Below the pieces are notes generated by a model. The model was not told the origin of the DNA. It made no database searches and was given only the letters and a program-made list of their open reading frames with translations. Below are positions 1 to 6,786 of a DNA stretch of 11,546 nt, one piece after another. The first letter of the stretch is position 1, and each line of letters opens with the position of its first letter. Source of the stretch: Blastocatellia bacterium (GTDB lineage: Bacteria > Acidobacteriota > Blastocatellia > Pyrinomonadales > Pyrinomonadaceae); assembly GCA_003175865.1 (NCBI GenBank), contig PSRF01000145.1, positions 1-11,546 of the forward strand, given 5' to 3'. Made by a program: the position numbers and the translations under genes.

Positions 1-769
1 CATTTTCGATGTCGGCACCCCTTTCGAAACGCCTTGATGCTTCGGTATCCATGCCCAGCGCGCGAGCGGTGCGACGGACGGAGTCTGGATTGAAGTAAGC
101 GCTCTCGATCAATACATCGGTTGTGCTCTCGGAGATTTCAGAGTCTTCACCGCCCATGATGCCAGCTAGCGCGACCGGTTTCTCAGCGTCGGCAATGACG
201 AGCATGTCCGTCGTTAGCACTCGCTCGACACCGTCAAGAGTTTTTAACTTCTCGCCAGCGGCGGCACGTCGCACGACGATTCGTCTACAGCCAAGTTTCT
301 GAAAATCGAAGGCATGCAGCGGTTGGCCCATTTCATGCAGCACATAATTAGTAATGTCGGCTACGTTGTTAATTGGACGTTGTCCGATGCTTTCGAGCTT
401 TTTCACCAACCAATCGGGCGACGGCGCAATTCGAACTCCCTGGACCAGACGTGCTGAATAACGCGGACACAGGTCTGTGTCGATGATTTCGACCGAGGTC
501 AGGTCTGAAGCACGTCCAGCGATCGGCGGAGTATTGCCAGATGGTAGTGTGAACGTGCCACGCTCGATAACCGCGACCTCTCGAGCAATCCCGACATGCG
601 ACAAGCAGTCTGGCCGATTTGAAGGCACTTCGACGTCGAGCACCGCATCCTGATCAAATTCCTCGACGGCGTCGATCGCGAGACCAACCATAGTCAGCCG
701 TTCCCTCAATTCGACCGCCGTAAGTCTTGTATCGGTTAATTCGCGAAGCCAGTTGTAGCTTATAAACAT
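1..769 (-). CDS. pheT: Phenylalanyl-tRNA synthetase beta subunit, N-terminal 256 residues (cut by window edge)
   Basis: PheT pairs with PheS to form the tetrameric class II enzyme that charges tRNA-Phe; the beta chain carries the B3/B4 editing domain. I translated the minus strand from ATG at 769-767 ([11 protein letters not shown]). The match to PheT runs without a break: [13 protein letters not shown] (about residues 48-60), [22 protein letters not shown] (134-155) and RRFERG (246-251). The reading frame leaves position 1 as part of a codon beyond the window. After [13 protein letters not shown] (29-41) the chain passes straight into the B3 region, so the OB-fold tRNA-binding domain of about 110 residues found here in E. 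coli PheT is absent. It lies 75 nt downstream of pheS. The start codon directly abuts a hairpin, and the only Shine-Dalgarno-like bases (CGGAC) lie inside that stem, so translation may be coupled or occluded. The identity is secure; the missing domain is seen directly. Confidence 0.96.
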   Translation of the reverse strand, partial: MFISYNWLRELTDTRLTAVELRERLTMVGLAIDAVEEFDQDAVLDVEVPSNRPDCLSHVGIAREVAVIERGTFTLPSGNTPPIAGRASDLTSVEIIDTDLCPRYSARLVQGVRIAPSPDWLVKKLESIGQRPINNVADITNYVLHEMGQPLHAFDFQKLGCRRIVVRRAAAGEKLKTLDGVERVLTTDMLVIADAEKPVALAGIMGGEDSEISESTTDVLIESAYFNPDSVRRTARALGMDTEASRRFERGADIEN

Positions 770-770
770 T

Positions 771-837
771 GTCCGTAGTCAGTAGTCCGTTGTCCGTGGT
801 TAGTTGTGCAACGGACAACTGACCACTGACTACGGAC
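771..837. repeat. Inverted heptad array between pheS and pheT
   Basis: Two 27-nt arms (771-797 and 811-837) are inverted copies with two mismatches, separated by a 13-nt loop. The left arm reads as tandem 7-mers beginning GTC (GTCCGTA, GTCAGTA, GTCCGTT, GTCCGTG), and the right arm gives the same kind of units on the other strand. The stem fills almost the whole pheS-pheT gap and ends 1 nt before the pheT start codon on the mRNA. It could be a dispersed repeat, a translational control hairpin, or both. Confidence 0.85.
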
Positions 838-854
838 GTTTTCTTTAAGAAAAC
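838..854. other. AT-rich palindrome over the pheS stop codon
   Basis: GTTTTCTTTAAGAAAAC is a palindrome with 8-nt arms around one central base. It spans the pheS stop (845-847) and lies next to the heptad hairpin. It could add a small helix at the 3' end of pheS, but no T-run follows, so it is not a typical terminator. Confidence 0.45.
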
Positions 855-1951
855 TTCTCTAAAAACCTAATGTCGTTCTCGAACAGCAACCTGATGTCGT
901 CGAGACCGTACATCAGTGCTGCCATTCGATCGATTCCAAGTCCGAACGCGAAACCGGAAAACTCTTGTGGGTCGATACCAACCGCGCGTAACACGTTCGG
1001 ATGCACCATTCCCGATCCACCAAGTTCAATCCAGCCCGAGTTCTTGCAGATTCGACAGCCGCTTCCCTTACATTTAAAGCAACTGAAATCAAATTCTGCG
1101 CTCGGTTCAGTAAACGGAAAGTAAGACGGACGAAAACGCGTCACTGTGTCGGGTCCAAACATTCGACGCAGAAATTCGGCCACAGTTCCCTTTAGATGGG
1201 CCATGGTGATGCCACGATCGACACACAGGCCTTCCACTTGAAAGAACATCGGGTTATGCGTTGGGTCTGGAGTGTCGCGACGAAATACACGTCCCGGCGC
1301 AATCATGCGAACTGGCGCACCCCGCCGCTGCATCGCATGGATCTGGACCGTCGACGTTTGGGAACGGAGTGCGAACCCGTCAGTCGTGTAAAAAGTATCT
1401 TGTGGTGCGCGCGCCGGATGATTATTGGGAATATTCAGCGCTGTGAAATTGTAGAAGTCAGTTTCGATTTCACGGTCATCTTCGATTGCATAGCCGAGTG
1501 CAACGAAGATATCTTCGATGCGCTCTCGCAAGAGCGTAATCGGATGTCGATGACCGACACGCGGCCGCTTGCCAGGCAATGTAACATCGATACTTTCTCT
1601 GGCTGTGCGCGCCGCTTCAATCCAGTTCTTAAGCGCTTGGTCTGCAGCATCCAACGCTTGAATCAGCGAGGACTCTGTTGACTGCACCAACTGTCCAAAT
1701 GAGGCGCGTTGCTCCGCTGGCACGCTACCGATCAGCTTCTTGGCACCAGCGAGCGCACTCTTCTTACCAAGGTGTCGTATACGAAGTTCAGCAAGCAGGC
1801 GTTGTTCGGCGACTGCCTGTTCGAGTTTTAGCCCAGACAAGCTGGTCGCATCCATGGTAAAGCGGGCAAAGCGTTCGAACTCTTGCTCGAACGCTTTGCG
1901 TGCCGTTTCTACTTGCTGTGTCGGTACTAGACCGTTTGGATTGTCAGTCAT
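845..1951 (-). CDS. pheS: Phenylalanyl-tRNA synthetase alpha subunit
   Basis: This is the catalytic alpha chain of the PheRS tetramer (ATP + Phe + tRNA-Phe), 368 aa against about 327 in E. coli. An N-terminal helical arm (about 1-115) is followed by the class II core: SLPGKRP-like entry (TLPGKRP, 124-130), NIPNNHPAR (173-181), motif 2 region [16 protein letters not shown] (221-236) and motif 3 [20 protein letters not shown] (333-352). The extra length is an N-terminal extension and a cysteine knuckle, C291-x2-C294-x4-C299-x2-C302, just before [14 protein letters not shown]. This C-x2-C insert occurs in many bacterial PheS proteins and probably binds zinc. The residue before the conserved QVEG is Phe (F237), where E. 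coli has His. The start at 1951 is upstream of any other candidate, but its Shine-Dalgarno is weak (GGAACG directly before ATG), so the exact N-terminus is less sure. The neighbours pheT (downstream) and rplT (upstream) fit the standard cluster. Confidence 0.97.
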   Translation of the reverse strand: MTDNPNGLVPTQQVETARKAFEQEFERFARFTMDATSLSGLKLEQAVAEQRLLAELRIRHLGKKSALAGAKKLIGSVPAEQRASFGQLVQSTESSLIQALDAADQALKNWIEAARTARESIDVTLPGKRPRVGHRHPITLLRERIEDIFVALGYAIEDDREIETDFYNFTALNIPNNHPARAPQDTFYTTDGFALRSQTSTVQIHAMQRRGAPVRMIAPGRVFRRDTPDPTHNPMFFQVEGLCVDRGITMAHLKGTVAEFLRRMFGPDTVTRFRPSYFPFTEPSAEFDFSCFKCKGSGCRICKNSGWIELGGSGMVHPNVLRAVGIDPQEFSGFAFGLGIDRMAALMYGLDDIRLLFENDIRFLEKFS

Positions 1952-1957
1952 CGTTCC

Positions 1958-1988
1958 GTCATAGGACCTATGCGACCTATAGGACTGA
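1958..1988. repeat. Short palindromic repeat in the gap before pheS
   Basis: The stretch contains ATAGGACCTAT and ACCTATAGGAC, overlapping palindromes built from CCTAT/ATAGG units repeated about every 9 nt. It occupies nearly the whole 37-nt gap between the small secreted-protein gene and pheS and sits just upstream of the pheS start. It resembles a short, degenerate member of the repeat-filled spacers elsewhere in this operon. Confidence 0.5.
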
Positions 1989-2711
1989 TTATTTTTTCTT
2001 AACCGCTACCCACTTACCCTGAACCTGACCCGCGAAATCGAACTCGCCACTCAGTTTCCCTTCAATGACTGTTGCGCTCATTGTGACCGTTCCATTTGGA
2101 CTTTCGAGCACGAAATTGAGGTGACCATCTTTCCATACCCCATTAGTGATCGTCGATTCGCCAAGCTGCGAGGTACTGGTGCCGGTAACTTTGTCGCCGT
2201 CCACTTTCAAAACCAGCGAAAACGGAAACGGTTGCCCTTGAGCATCCGCCACCGCTTCCCAATCACCAGTTAAATTAACCGGAGCGTCATTCGGCGTGGC
2301 AGCGGCAGTATTCGCCGCTGCGGCCTTCTTAACTTCAACGGTACGTTTAGACGAGCCCTCAACCCATTCACCAGTGATCTTTTCACCATCTACTTTTGCG
2401 GTCAGCTGACCAGTGTGACCTTCAAGTTTGAGAGTCAGCTTCGAATCAGCGAGCGTTCCATCAATGATCTTTATCGTGGTCGCGCCGGAGCTTACGGTAC
2501 CGGAAACCTTGCCGCCATCGCTCTTAAGATCGAAGATCACATTTAGAAATGACCCATCAGCAGACTTGGCAGTGCCTTCGTACCGACCACTGAACTTATC
2601 AACCGAAACTGCGCCGTTTCCCTGGGCCAACGCGGAAACGGAAGCAAGCACCACAATCAACGCCACAACCGGTAACACCAGTTGGTAACTCTTGAGTGAT
2701 TGGAGTTTCAC
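1989..2711 (-). CDS. Secreted protein with two tandem beta-rich repeats, function unknown
   Basis: The product is 240 aa. I do not recognise a named family. A signal peptide is clear: [10 protein letters not shown], then a hydrophobic run [19 protein letters not shown], with likely cleavage ALA|QG after residue 29. Two similar units follow (about 39-128 and 146-237), joined by an Ala-rich linker (129-145). Each has the order SGxYEG/TGDWEA, a strand ending [11 protein letters not shown] or [11 protein letters not shown], a T-I-x-G segment, and a closing [14 protein letters not shown] or [14 protein letters not shown]. The alternating pattern with G-turns suggests small antiparallel beta barrels or sandwiches (inference). 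The start is GTG at 2711 with AGGAG eight bases upstream; longer readings of the frame run into rplT. It starts only 26 nt after the rplT stop and ends 37 nt before pheS, so it must be cotranscribed with translation genes, which is unexpected for an exported protein. Confidence 0.85.
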   Translation of the reverse strand: MKLQSLKSYQLVLPVVALIVVLASVSALAQGNGAVSVDKFSGRYEGTAKSADGSFLNVIFDLKSDGGKVSGTVSSGATTIKIIDGTLADSKLTLKLEGHTGQLTAKVDGEKITGEWVEGSSKRTVEVKKAAAANTAAATPNDAPVNLTGDWEAVADAQGQPFPFSLVLKVDGDKVTGTSTSQLGESTITNGVWKDGHLNFVLESPNGTVTMSATVIEGKLSGEFDFAGQVQGKWVAVKKK

Positions 2712-2737
2712 GACATCATCTCCTACAGGGTATTGGA

Positions 2738-3112
2738 TTACGCTGCTGCCTTGTTGGTTTGAAGGGCATTCTTTGCTTGCTCCACCACCTGTGCAAACGA
2801 CTCCGGTTGATGGACAGCCAGGTCCGCAAGAACCTTGCGATCGAGTTCTATGTTGGCCAGTTTCAAACCATGCATTAACTGAGAATAGTTCAGACCATTC
2901 AAACGAGCGGCAGCGCCAATACGCACAATCCACAAACTACGAAAATCACGCTTCTTTAGCTTGCGACCGCTGTAGGCGAAATTCAGGCCACGTTCCACAG
3001 ACTCTTTTGCTGAACGATAGAGTTTTGATTTAGTGCCGCGGTACCCCTTCGCGAGCTTCAAGATCTTTTTGCGTCTTTCGAGTCGCTTGTTTCCACGTTT
3101 TGCTCGAGGCAT
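2738..3112 (-). CDS. rplT: Ribosomal protein L20
   Basis: L20 is a 23S rRNA-binding protein needed early in 50S assembly. In E. coli and B. subtilis it also represses its own operon by binding mRNA. The 124-aa product starts [16 protein letters not shown] (basic N-terminal extension), followed by [19 protein letters not shown], then [23 protein letters not shown] and the C-terminal RNA-binding globular part [22 protein letters not shown]. It is slightly longer than the usual 117-119 residues, through the C-terminal tail. ATG at 3112 is chosen because it gives the family N-terminus and has AAGGAAA upstream; the frame continues upstream without homology. It follows rpmI by 62 nt. Confidence 0.98.
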   Translation of the reverse strand: MPRAKRGNKRLERRKKILKLAKGYRGTKSKLYRSAKESVERGLNFAYSGRKLKKRDFRSLWIVRIGAAARLNGLNYSQLMHGLKLANIELDRKVLADLAVHQPESFAQVVEQAKNALQTNKAAA

Positions 3113-3174
3113 GTTGTTGTTTCCTTTCTTCAATGGACGAGAAACGTCTCGTCGCAACAAGTTCTAATCGGTTG

Positions 3175-3378
3175 TTAATCTCTTCCGTAGGGCAGCATAT
3201 TAATCACTCGATCGTGATCTGCTTGCGAGACCAACACATCGATATCCAGATGCCTCTTTCGCTTGTTCGTTTTCTTCGTCAGGATGTGACGCGCATGCGA
3301 ATGACCGCGCTTAACCTTTCCTGTGGCCGTTAAGCGAAATCGCTTCGCAGCTCCTTTATGGGTTTTAAGTTTTGGCAT
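3175..3378 (-). CDS. rpmI: Ribosomal protein L35
   Basis: L35 is a small basic 50S protein. The 67-aa product begins [20 protein letters not shown] and continues [22 protein letters not shown], the family signature, ending LPYGRD. The start at 3378 is set by homology and by a purine-rich GGAGAGGTGG upstream; the frame extends 12 codons further without meaning. It lies between infC and rplT as in most bacteria. The approximately 200-nt gap upstream of it holds a large hairpin. Confidence 0.98.
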   Translation of the reverse strand: MPKLKTHKGAAKRFRLTATGKVKRGHSHARHILTKKTNKRKRHLDIDVLVSQADHDRVINMLPYGRD

Positions 3379-3424
3379 TTTTAATTCCACCTCTCCTTCT
3401 TCAAAAACATACATCGATCTTTGT

Positions 3425-3577
3425 ACTTTGTTCTGGCGCAGTTCCCATTAAGAGAACCCAGAGCGGTAACGACGAATAGCTACCACTCAACTTACCAAAG
3501 CTGACTACTAGCTACCCGTCGCTACCGCTCCGGGCTCTCTAATAGTCTTGGCGTTTCATAACCACAAAGAACAAAGT
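3425..3577 (-). promoter_or_regulatory. Nested RNA hairpin in the infC-rpmI spacer (candidate L20-type control element or transcribed repeat)
   Basis: Arms 3451-3482 and 3509-3540 are 32-nt inverted copies around a 26-nt loop. They differ at five places, and in every case plus-strand A faces C, so on the minus-strand transcript all five become G.U pairs and the helix is uninterrupted. A second, perfect 10-nt inverted repeat (ACTTTGTTCT at 3425-3434, its complement at 3568-3577) encloses the stem. The infC stop is at 3583 and rpmI starts at 3378, so the structure lies inside the operon mRNA. E. coli L20 binds a structured site between infC and rpmI. That analogy is by position only; a dispersed repeat inserted here is the alternative. 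Confidence 0.7.
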
Positions 3578-3582
3578 TCTAA

Positions 3583-4194
3583 TTATCCGACCTGTGGCGT
3601 AGGCGGTGCTCCCTCCGGCTTCGGTGCCGCACCGCTCTTGTGCCGCCTTGGTCCAAGCACAATAAACATTTGATTTCCTTCCATCCTGGGTCGCGCTTCG
3701 ACTTCACCGACATCTGCCAGGTCATGCTCGAGTTTCTCAAGAATGCGCGCACCGAGTTCGCGATGGCTCATCTCGCGTCCACGAAACCAGATGGTTGCTT
3801 TCACTTTATCGCCGTCCTGAAGCCACTCACGAGCATGCTTCATACGGTACTCATAATCGTGATCATCAGTTCCGGGGCGAAACTTAACTTCCTTTACAGT
3901 GATCGTTACCTGCTTTTTCTTCGCTTCGTTGGCCTTCTTCTTCGCCTCGTACTGAAACTTTCCGAAGTCGATAATGCGACAAACGGGTGGATCGGCATTG
4001 GGAGCAACTTCAACGAGATCGAGTCCTTTCTCTCTCGCCGCGCGCACAGCGTCGCGCACATCCATTACCCCAAGCTGTTCTCCCTCCTCCCCGATCACGC
4101 GTACTTCAGGCACGCGAATTCTTTCGTTGATACGCACCGGTGGAAGCCGGCGATTGTCAGGACGCTGACCGCGACCACGAAAACCTGTAGCTAT
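3583..4194 (-). CDS. infC: Translation initiation factor IF-3, AUA start
   Basis: IF-3 binds the 30S subunit, keeps subunits apart and rejects incorrect start codons and initiator mismatches. The 203-aa product has the N-domain [20 protein letters not shown] (21-40), [20 protein letters not shown] (57-76) and FGKFQYE. A lysine-rich linker (85-95) leads to the C-domain [17 protein letters not shown], then [21 protein letters not shown], ending in MFIVLGP. A Pro/Ala-rich tail follows. The best start is ATA at 4194-4192, six bases after a perfect AGGAGGT. No ATG, GTG or TTG lies in frame at a usable distance; the only upstream option, TTG at 4242, is inside a heptad repeat without a ribosome site. 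Non-AUG starts (AUU, AUC) are known for infC and serve autoregulation by IF-3. Confidence 0.96.
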   Translation of the reverse strand: MATGFRGRGQRPDNRRLPPVRINERIRVPEVRVIGEEGEQLGVMDVRDAVRAAREKGLDLVEVAPNADPPVCRIIDFGKFQYEAKKKANEAKKKQVTITVKEVKFRPGTDDHDYEYRMKHAREWLQDGDKVKATIWFRGREMSHRELGARILEKLEHDLADVGEVEARPRMEGNQMFIVLGPRRHKSGAAPKPEGAPPTPQVG

Positions 4195-4207
4195 TGCTGC
4201 ACCTCCT
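4192..4207 (-). promoter_or_regulatory. infC ribosome binding site with AUA initiation codon
   Basis: On the minus strand the order is AGGAGGT, GCAGCA, ATA. The Shine-Dalgarno is the full consensus and the spacing is ideal, while the codon is one that IF-3 normally discriminates against. This combination is what an IF-3 feedback switch needs. The start is inferred from context and not proven. Confidence 0.8.
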
Positions 4208-4222
4208 AAGTGTGAGTCACAA

Positions 4223-4284
4223 GTCCAAAGTCCAAAGTCCAAAGTCGGTCTTCGACGTTGGACATTGGGCGTTGGACATTGGAC
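4223..4284. repeat. Inverted heptad array between thrS and infC
   Basis: GTCCAAA is repeated three times from 4223, followed by GTC. After a short turn (GGTCTTCGAC) the opposite strand carries the same units as GTTGGACATTGG twice, ending GGAC at 4284. Because the units are 7-nt repeats, the two halves can pair in several registers. It fills most of the 89-nt thrS-infC gap, touches the last base of the thrS stop, and ends about 15 nt before the infC Shine-Dalgarno on the mRNA. Confidence 0.85.
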
Positions 4285-6254
4285 TAATCGTTTGTTAATG
4301 CGCGCGTCTGCACCAGCCGCAGCGCCTTCTCTTTAAATTCTGCAAGCGGCAACACACCAATATCACCCTTGGCACGTTCTCTTACCGCAACTATGTTCTG
4401 CTCCATTTCTCGATCTCCGAGCACGAGCATGAACGGAACTTTTTGTAATTGGGCGTCGCGAATCTTCGCGCCGATCTTCTCACTACGTAGATTCGACTCA
4501 ACACGCAGCCCCGCTTCTTTCAACTCACCCGAAACACGTTCTGCGTATTCGTTAACACGATCGGTAATCGGCAATACGGCGACTTGCACGGGCGCCAGCC
4601 ACATCGGAAACGCACCTGCATAGTGCTCAATCAAGACACCAAAGAAACGCTCCATCGAACCAAACAGAGCACGATGGATCATCAATGGTCGATGTGGCTT
4701 GTTGTCTTCCCCGATGTACTCGAGTTGAAAACGGTTCGGGAAATTGAAATCAAACTGCACCGTCGTCAGTTGCCACGTTCTACCGATTGCATCCTGGACG
4801 CGCATGTCAATTTTCGGGCCGTAGAAAACTGCTTCACCTTCAATTCGTTCGTAGGTGATGCCACGCGAGTTGAGCGCATCGACCAGCGCGCCTTCAGCTC
4901 GTTCCCAATCCTCGTCCGAGCCCAAATACTTCGGGTCGTCGTTTCTAACCGACAACTCAACCTTAATGTCTTTGAAACCGAATACTTTGAACAGATCTTG
5001 AGCAAAGTCGATGCAACCCAAAATCTCTTCACGCACAGTTTCAGGCGTACAGAACAAGTGCGCGTCGTCTTGCGTGAATCCCCGCACGCGCGTTAGGCCA
5101 TGTAACGTTCCGGAGAGTTCGGCGCGGTAAACCGTACCGAGCTCGGCGTAACGTAAAGGCAGATCGCGGTACGAACGCTGCGCAGATTTGTAGATGCCGA
5201 TGTGGAACGGACAGTTCATCGGCTTGATCCGGAACTGCTGTTCTTCCATCTCCATCGGCGAAAACATGGAGTCAGCGTAGTTCTGTTCGTGACCGCTGAT
5301 GAACCACAAATCGCGCTTTGCGATGTGCGGGGTAAATACCAGACCGTAACCGCGCGCCAGTAACTGCTCGCGGAGATAGTCTTCCATCTGTTTGCGAATC
5401 ACGCCGCCTTTCGGATGCCAAAAGATCAGCCCCTGTCCATATTCTTCCTGAATCGAGAAGAGATCGAGTTCGCGTCCGAGTTTCCGGTGATCCCGCTTCT
5501 CCGCCTCTTCCCGTTGTTTCAGCCAGGCGTCAAGCTCTTCCTGCGTAAAGAAAGCCGTGCCGTAGATGCGCTGCATTTGTGGTTGCGTCGCATCGCCCTT
5601 CCAGTAGGCACCAGCGAGAGACAGCAGTTTGAATGCCTTGAGCTTGTTGGTGTTCGGAACGTGTGGTCCAAGACAGAAATCGATAAAAGGTGAACCATCA
5701 ATGTAATAGACACTGACTTGTTCACCCGCCTTTTCGTCAATCAACTCACATTTCAGCGGTTCATCACGATCGTAAAAGATCTGCAATGCCTCAGCCTTCG
5801 CAATTTCATCCCTACGGTAAGCGAGGTTCTTGCTCGCGATCTGTCGCATACGCTTTTCTATCGTCGCGAGATCTGCTTCAGTCAAAGCCTCGGGCGTGAT
5901 CACATCGTAAAAGAAACCGTAGCGCGGATCATCAAGCAGAGCCGGTCCTATACCCAGCTTCGTGCCCGGATATAGATCGAGGACCGCAGCGGCGAGCAAG
6001 TGTGCGGTTGAATGACGCAATACTTCCAAACCATCGCGCGTCTGCGGAACAATAGGTTCAATCTGAACAGCATCGCCATTCTCCGCGACGACATCGAGTG
6101 GCGCCGTCAGATCGACTTCGCGTCCAGCCACTTTAGCAGCCAGCGCTTGCTTCGCAACGTCGCGGTCAAGTTTTTTCAAAGCTTCTGCAATCGTCGATGA
6201 CGATGGCATTGCTACGGCTTGACCGCCCTTGAGCTGTACGTTGATATCACTCAT
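4284..6254 (-). CDS. thrS: Threonyl-tRNA synthetase
   Basis: This class II enzyme charges tRNA-Thr and removes mischarged serine. The 656-aa product shows a TGS domain (1-68), an editing/SAD domain with HSTAH (H81, H85) and CLGPH (C194, H198), then the catalytic core. Zinc ligands are visible as C348 in KPMNCPFH, H399 in TQDDAH and H527 in [13 protein letters not shown]. Motif 2 is [20 protein letters not shown] (375-394 region). The anticodon-binding domain (about 555-650) contains LPITDR and [22 protein letters not shown]. The start at 6254 ([10 protein letters not shown]) is chosen over the upstream ATG at 6311 because AGAGG lies eight bases before it and because the 19 extra residues would be encoded by a heptad repeat. 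It is first in the cluster thrS-infC-rpmI-rplT-x-pheS-pheT. Confidence 0.98.
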   Translation of the reverse strand: MSDINVQLKGGQAVAMPSSSTIAEALKKLDRDVAKQALAAKVAGREVDLTAPLDVVAENGDAVQIEPIVPQTRDGLEVLRHSTAHLLAAAVLDLYPGTKLGIGPALLDDPRYGFFYDVITPEALTEADLATIEKRMRQIASKNLAYRRDEIAKAEALQIFYDRDEPLKCELIDEKAGEQVSVYYIDGSPFIDFCLGPHVPNTNKLKAFKLLSLAGAYWKGDATQPQMQRIYGTAFFTQEELDAWLKQREEAEKRDHRKLGRELDLFSIQEEYGQGLIFWHPKGGVIRKQMEDYLREQLLARGYGLVFTPHIAKRDLWFISGHEQNYADSMFSPMEMEEQQFRIKPMNCPFHIGIYKSAQRSYRDLPLRYAELGTVYRAELSGTLHGLTRVRGFTQDDAHLFCTPETVREEILGCIDFAQDLFKVFGFKDIKVELSVRNDDPKYLGSDEDWERAEGALVDALNSRGITYERIEGEAVFYGPKIDMRVQDAIGRTWQLTTVQFDFNFPNRFQLEYIGEDNKPHRPLMIHRALFGSMERFFGVLIEHYAGAFPMWLAPVQVAVLPITDRVNEYAERVSGELKEAGLRVESNLRSEKIGAKIRDAQLQKVPFMLVLGDREMEQNIVAVRERAKGDIGVLPLAEFKEKALRLVQTRALTND

Positions 6255-6270
6255 AACATTGGCCTCTGTT

Positions 6271-6380
6271 CTAAGTCCGGTCTTCGGTCTTTGGCCTTTG
6301 GGCTTTGGCAATACTCATAGAGCATCCGTCTTTCCCCAAAGTGAACAAAGACCAAAGGCCAAGACCTAAGTCCGAAGGCC
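6271..6380. repeat. Inverted heptad array upstream of thrS
   Basis: From 6279 the units GGTCTTC, GGTCTTT, GGCCTTT and GGGCTTT follow one another at 7-nt spacing. The right half (6343-6380) carries the same units on the opposite strand (CAAAGAC, CAAAGGC, CAAGACC). The two halves are separated by about 33 nt. The words CTAAGTCCG occur at the outer edge of both halves in direct orientation. It lies in the 5' leader of thrS, and its left half ends about 17 nt from the thrS start. Confidence 0.75.
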
Positions 6381-6431
6381 ATTTCCTACGATTTGCGATT
6401 CACCAATTGTTAACTTCGTTCGATCGGATTC

Positions 6432-6540
6432 GATAGGAGCGCCTTCGTCGTGCGCCCCGCGTGGTGCGGGACGTCAGTTAAAAAGTAAAGAATCGAGTTG
6501 TTGTTCGATTCATAACGAAGGTCTTCCGGAGCGTCCTATC
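6432..6540. repeat. Branched hairpin element, about 110 nt
   Basis: The ends GATAGGA (6432-6438) and TCCTATC (6534-6540) are perfect inverted copies. Inside lie a second pair, CCTTCGT (6442-6448) with ACGAAGG (6515-6521), and two local hairpins: CCCGC/GCGGG with a 5-nt loop (6456-6470) and GAATCGA/TCGATTC with an 8-nt loop (6490-6511). Four perfect stems nested in this way suggest a structured RNA or a small palindromic repeat. On the minus strand it would be in the thrS leader. Confidence 0.55.
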
Positions 6541-6666
6541 AAAAGTTTGAACTGGCAGCTACTAGAAAACAACCGCAACGCCCTGCCATGGCTTCATTAA
6601 CGGAGACTCGATGATAGCAAACGCCCGCAAAAGCGCGCAAGTTGCATTGAGGAGATCTCCTTGGAA

Positions 6667-6771
6667 CGGCCCGCCGTCGCTTTGTTATAGCGAACGTTGT
6701 GCTTTGGATGATACCTTCCAGCAGAAGTCAAGAATCGCAAAGAGACACTGTAACAAAGCGGCGCCGGGCCG
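6667..6771 (+). promoter_or_regulatory. Long leader hairpin upstream of the tyrA-like gene
   Basis: Arms 6667-6690 and 6748-6771 are 24-nt inverted copies with a 57-nt loop. Of three differences, two become U.G wobbles on the plus-strand RNA and one is a C-C mismatch, so the helix fits a plus-strand transcript. It ends 15 nt before the ATG at 6787 and close to AGGGAG, so it could affect translation. No known riboswitch class was recognised. Confidence 0.55.
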
Positions 6772-6786
6772 CCGCATCCCAGGGAG

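Larger units (their letters stand above)
6255..6786. other. 532-nt divergent intergenic region between thrS and the tyrA-like gene
   Basis: No credible gene is seen here on either strand; the open frames lack ribosome sites and family similarity. It must hold the promoters for both directions, but I could not identify a convincing -35/-10 pair. It contains, in order, a heptad array (6271-6380), a branched hairpin element (6432-6540), a perfect 12-nt palindrome AGGAGATCTCCT (6650-6661) and a long leader hairpin (6667-6771). Confidence 0.7.

Noticed and set aside
771..837. CRISPR array
   Set aside because: The units are 7 nt, contiguous and fold back on themselves, with no spacers and no cas genes.
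1196..1681. 161-aa plus-strand open frame opposite pheS
   Set aside because: It is antisense to conserved PheS motifs, with no independent support.
3640..4209. 189-aa plus-strand open frame opposite infC
   Set aside because: Its sequence is the antisense of a certain IF-3 gene, and it shows no family features of its own.
4195..4242. Upstream extension of infC from TTG at 4242
   Set aside because: The extra residues come from the GTCCAAA heptad array, there is no ribosome site before it, and the perfect AGGAGGT lies inside this stretch pointing to the ATA.
4584..5096. 170-aa plus-strand open frame opposite thrS
   Set aside because: It is antisense to the ThrRS catalytic core, which is fully conserved on the other strand.
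6255..6311. 19-residue N-terminal extension of ThrS
   Set aside because: It is encoded by a repeat array, has no similarity to ThrS, and the ATG at 6254 has its own ribosome site and leads straight into the TGS domain.
6456..6511. tRNA-Thr-like operator or T-box in the thrS leader
   Set aside because: The hairpin loops on the thrS mRNA strand do not show a Thr anticodon, and no T-box sequence or antiterminator was found.
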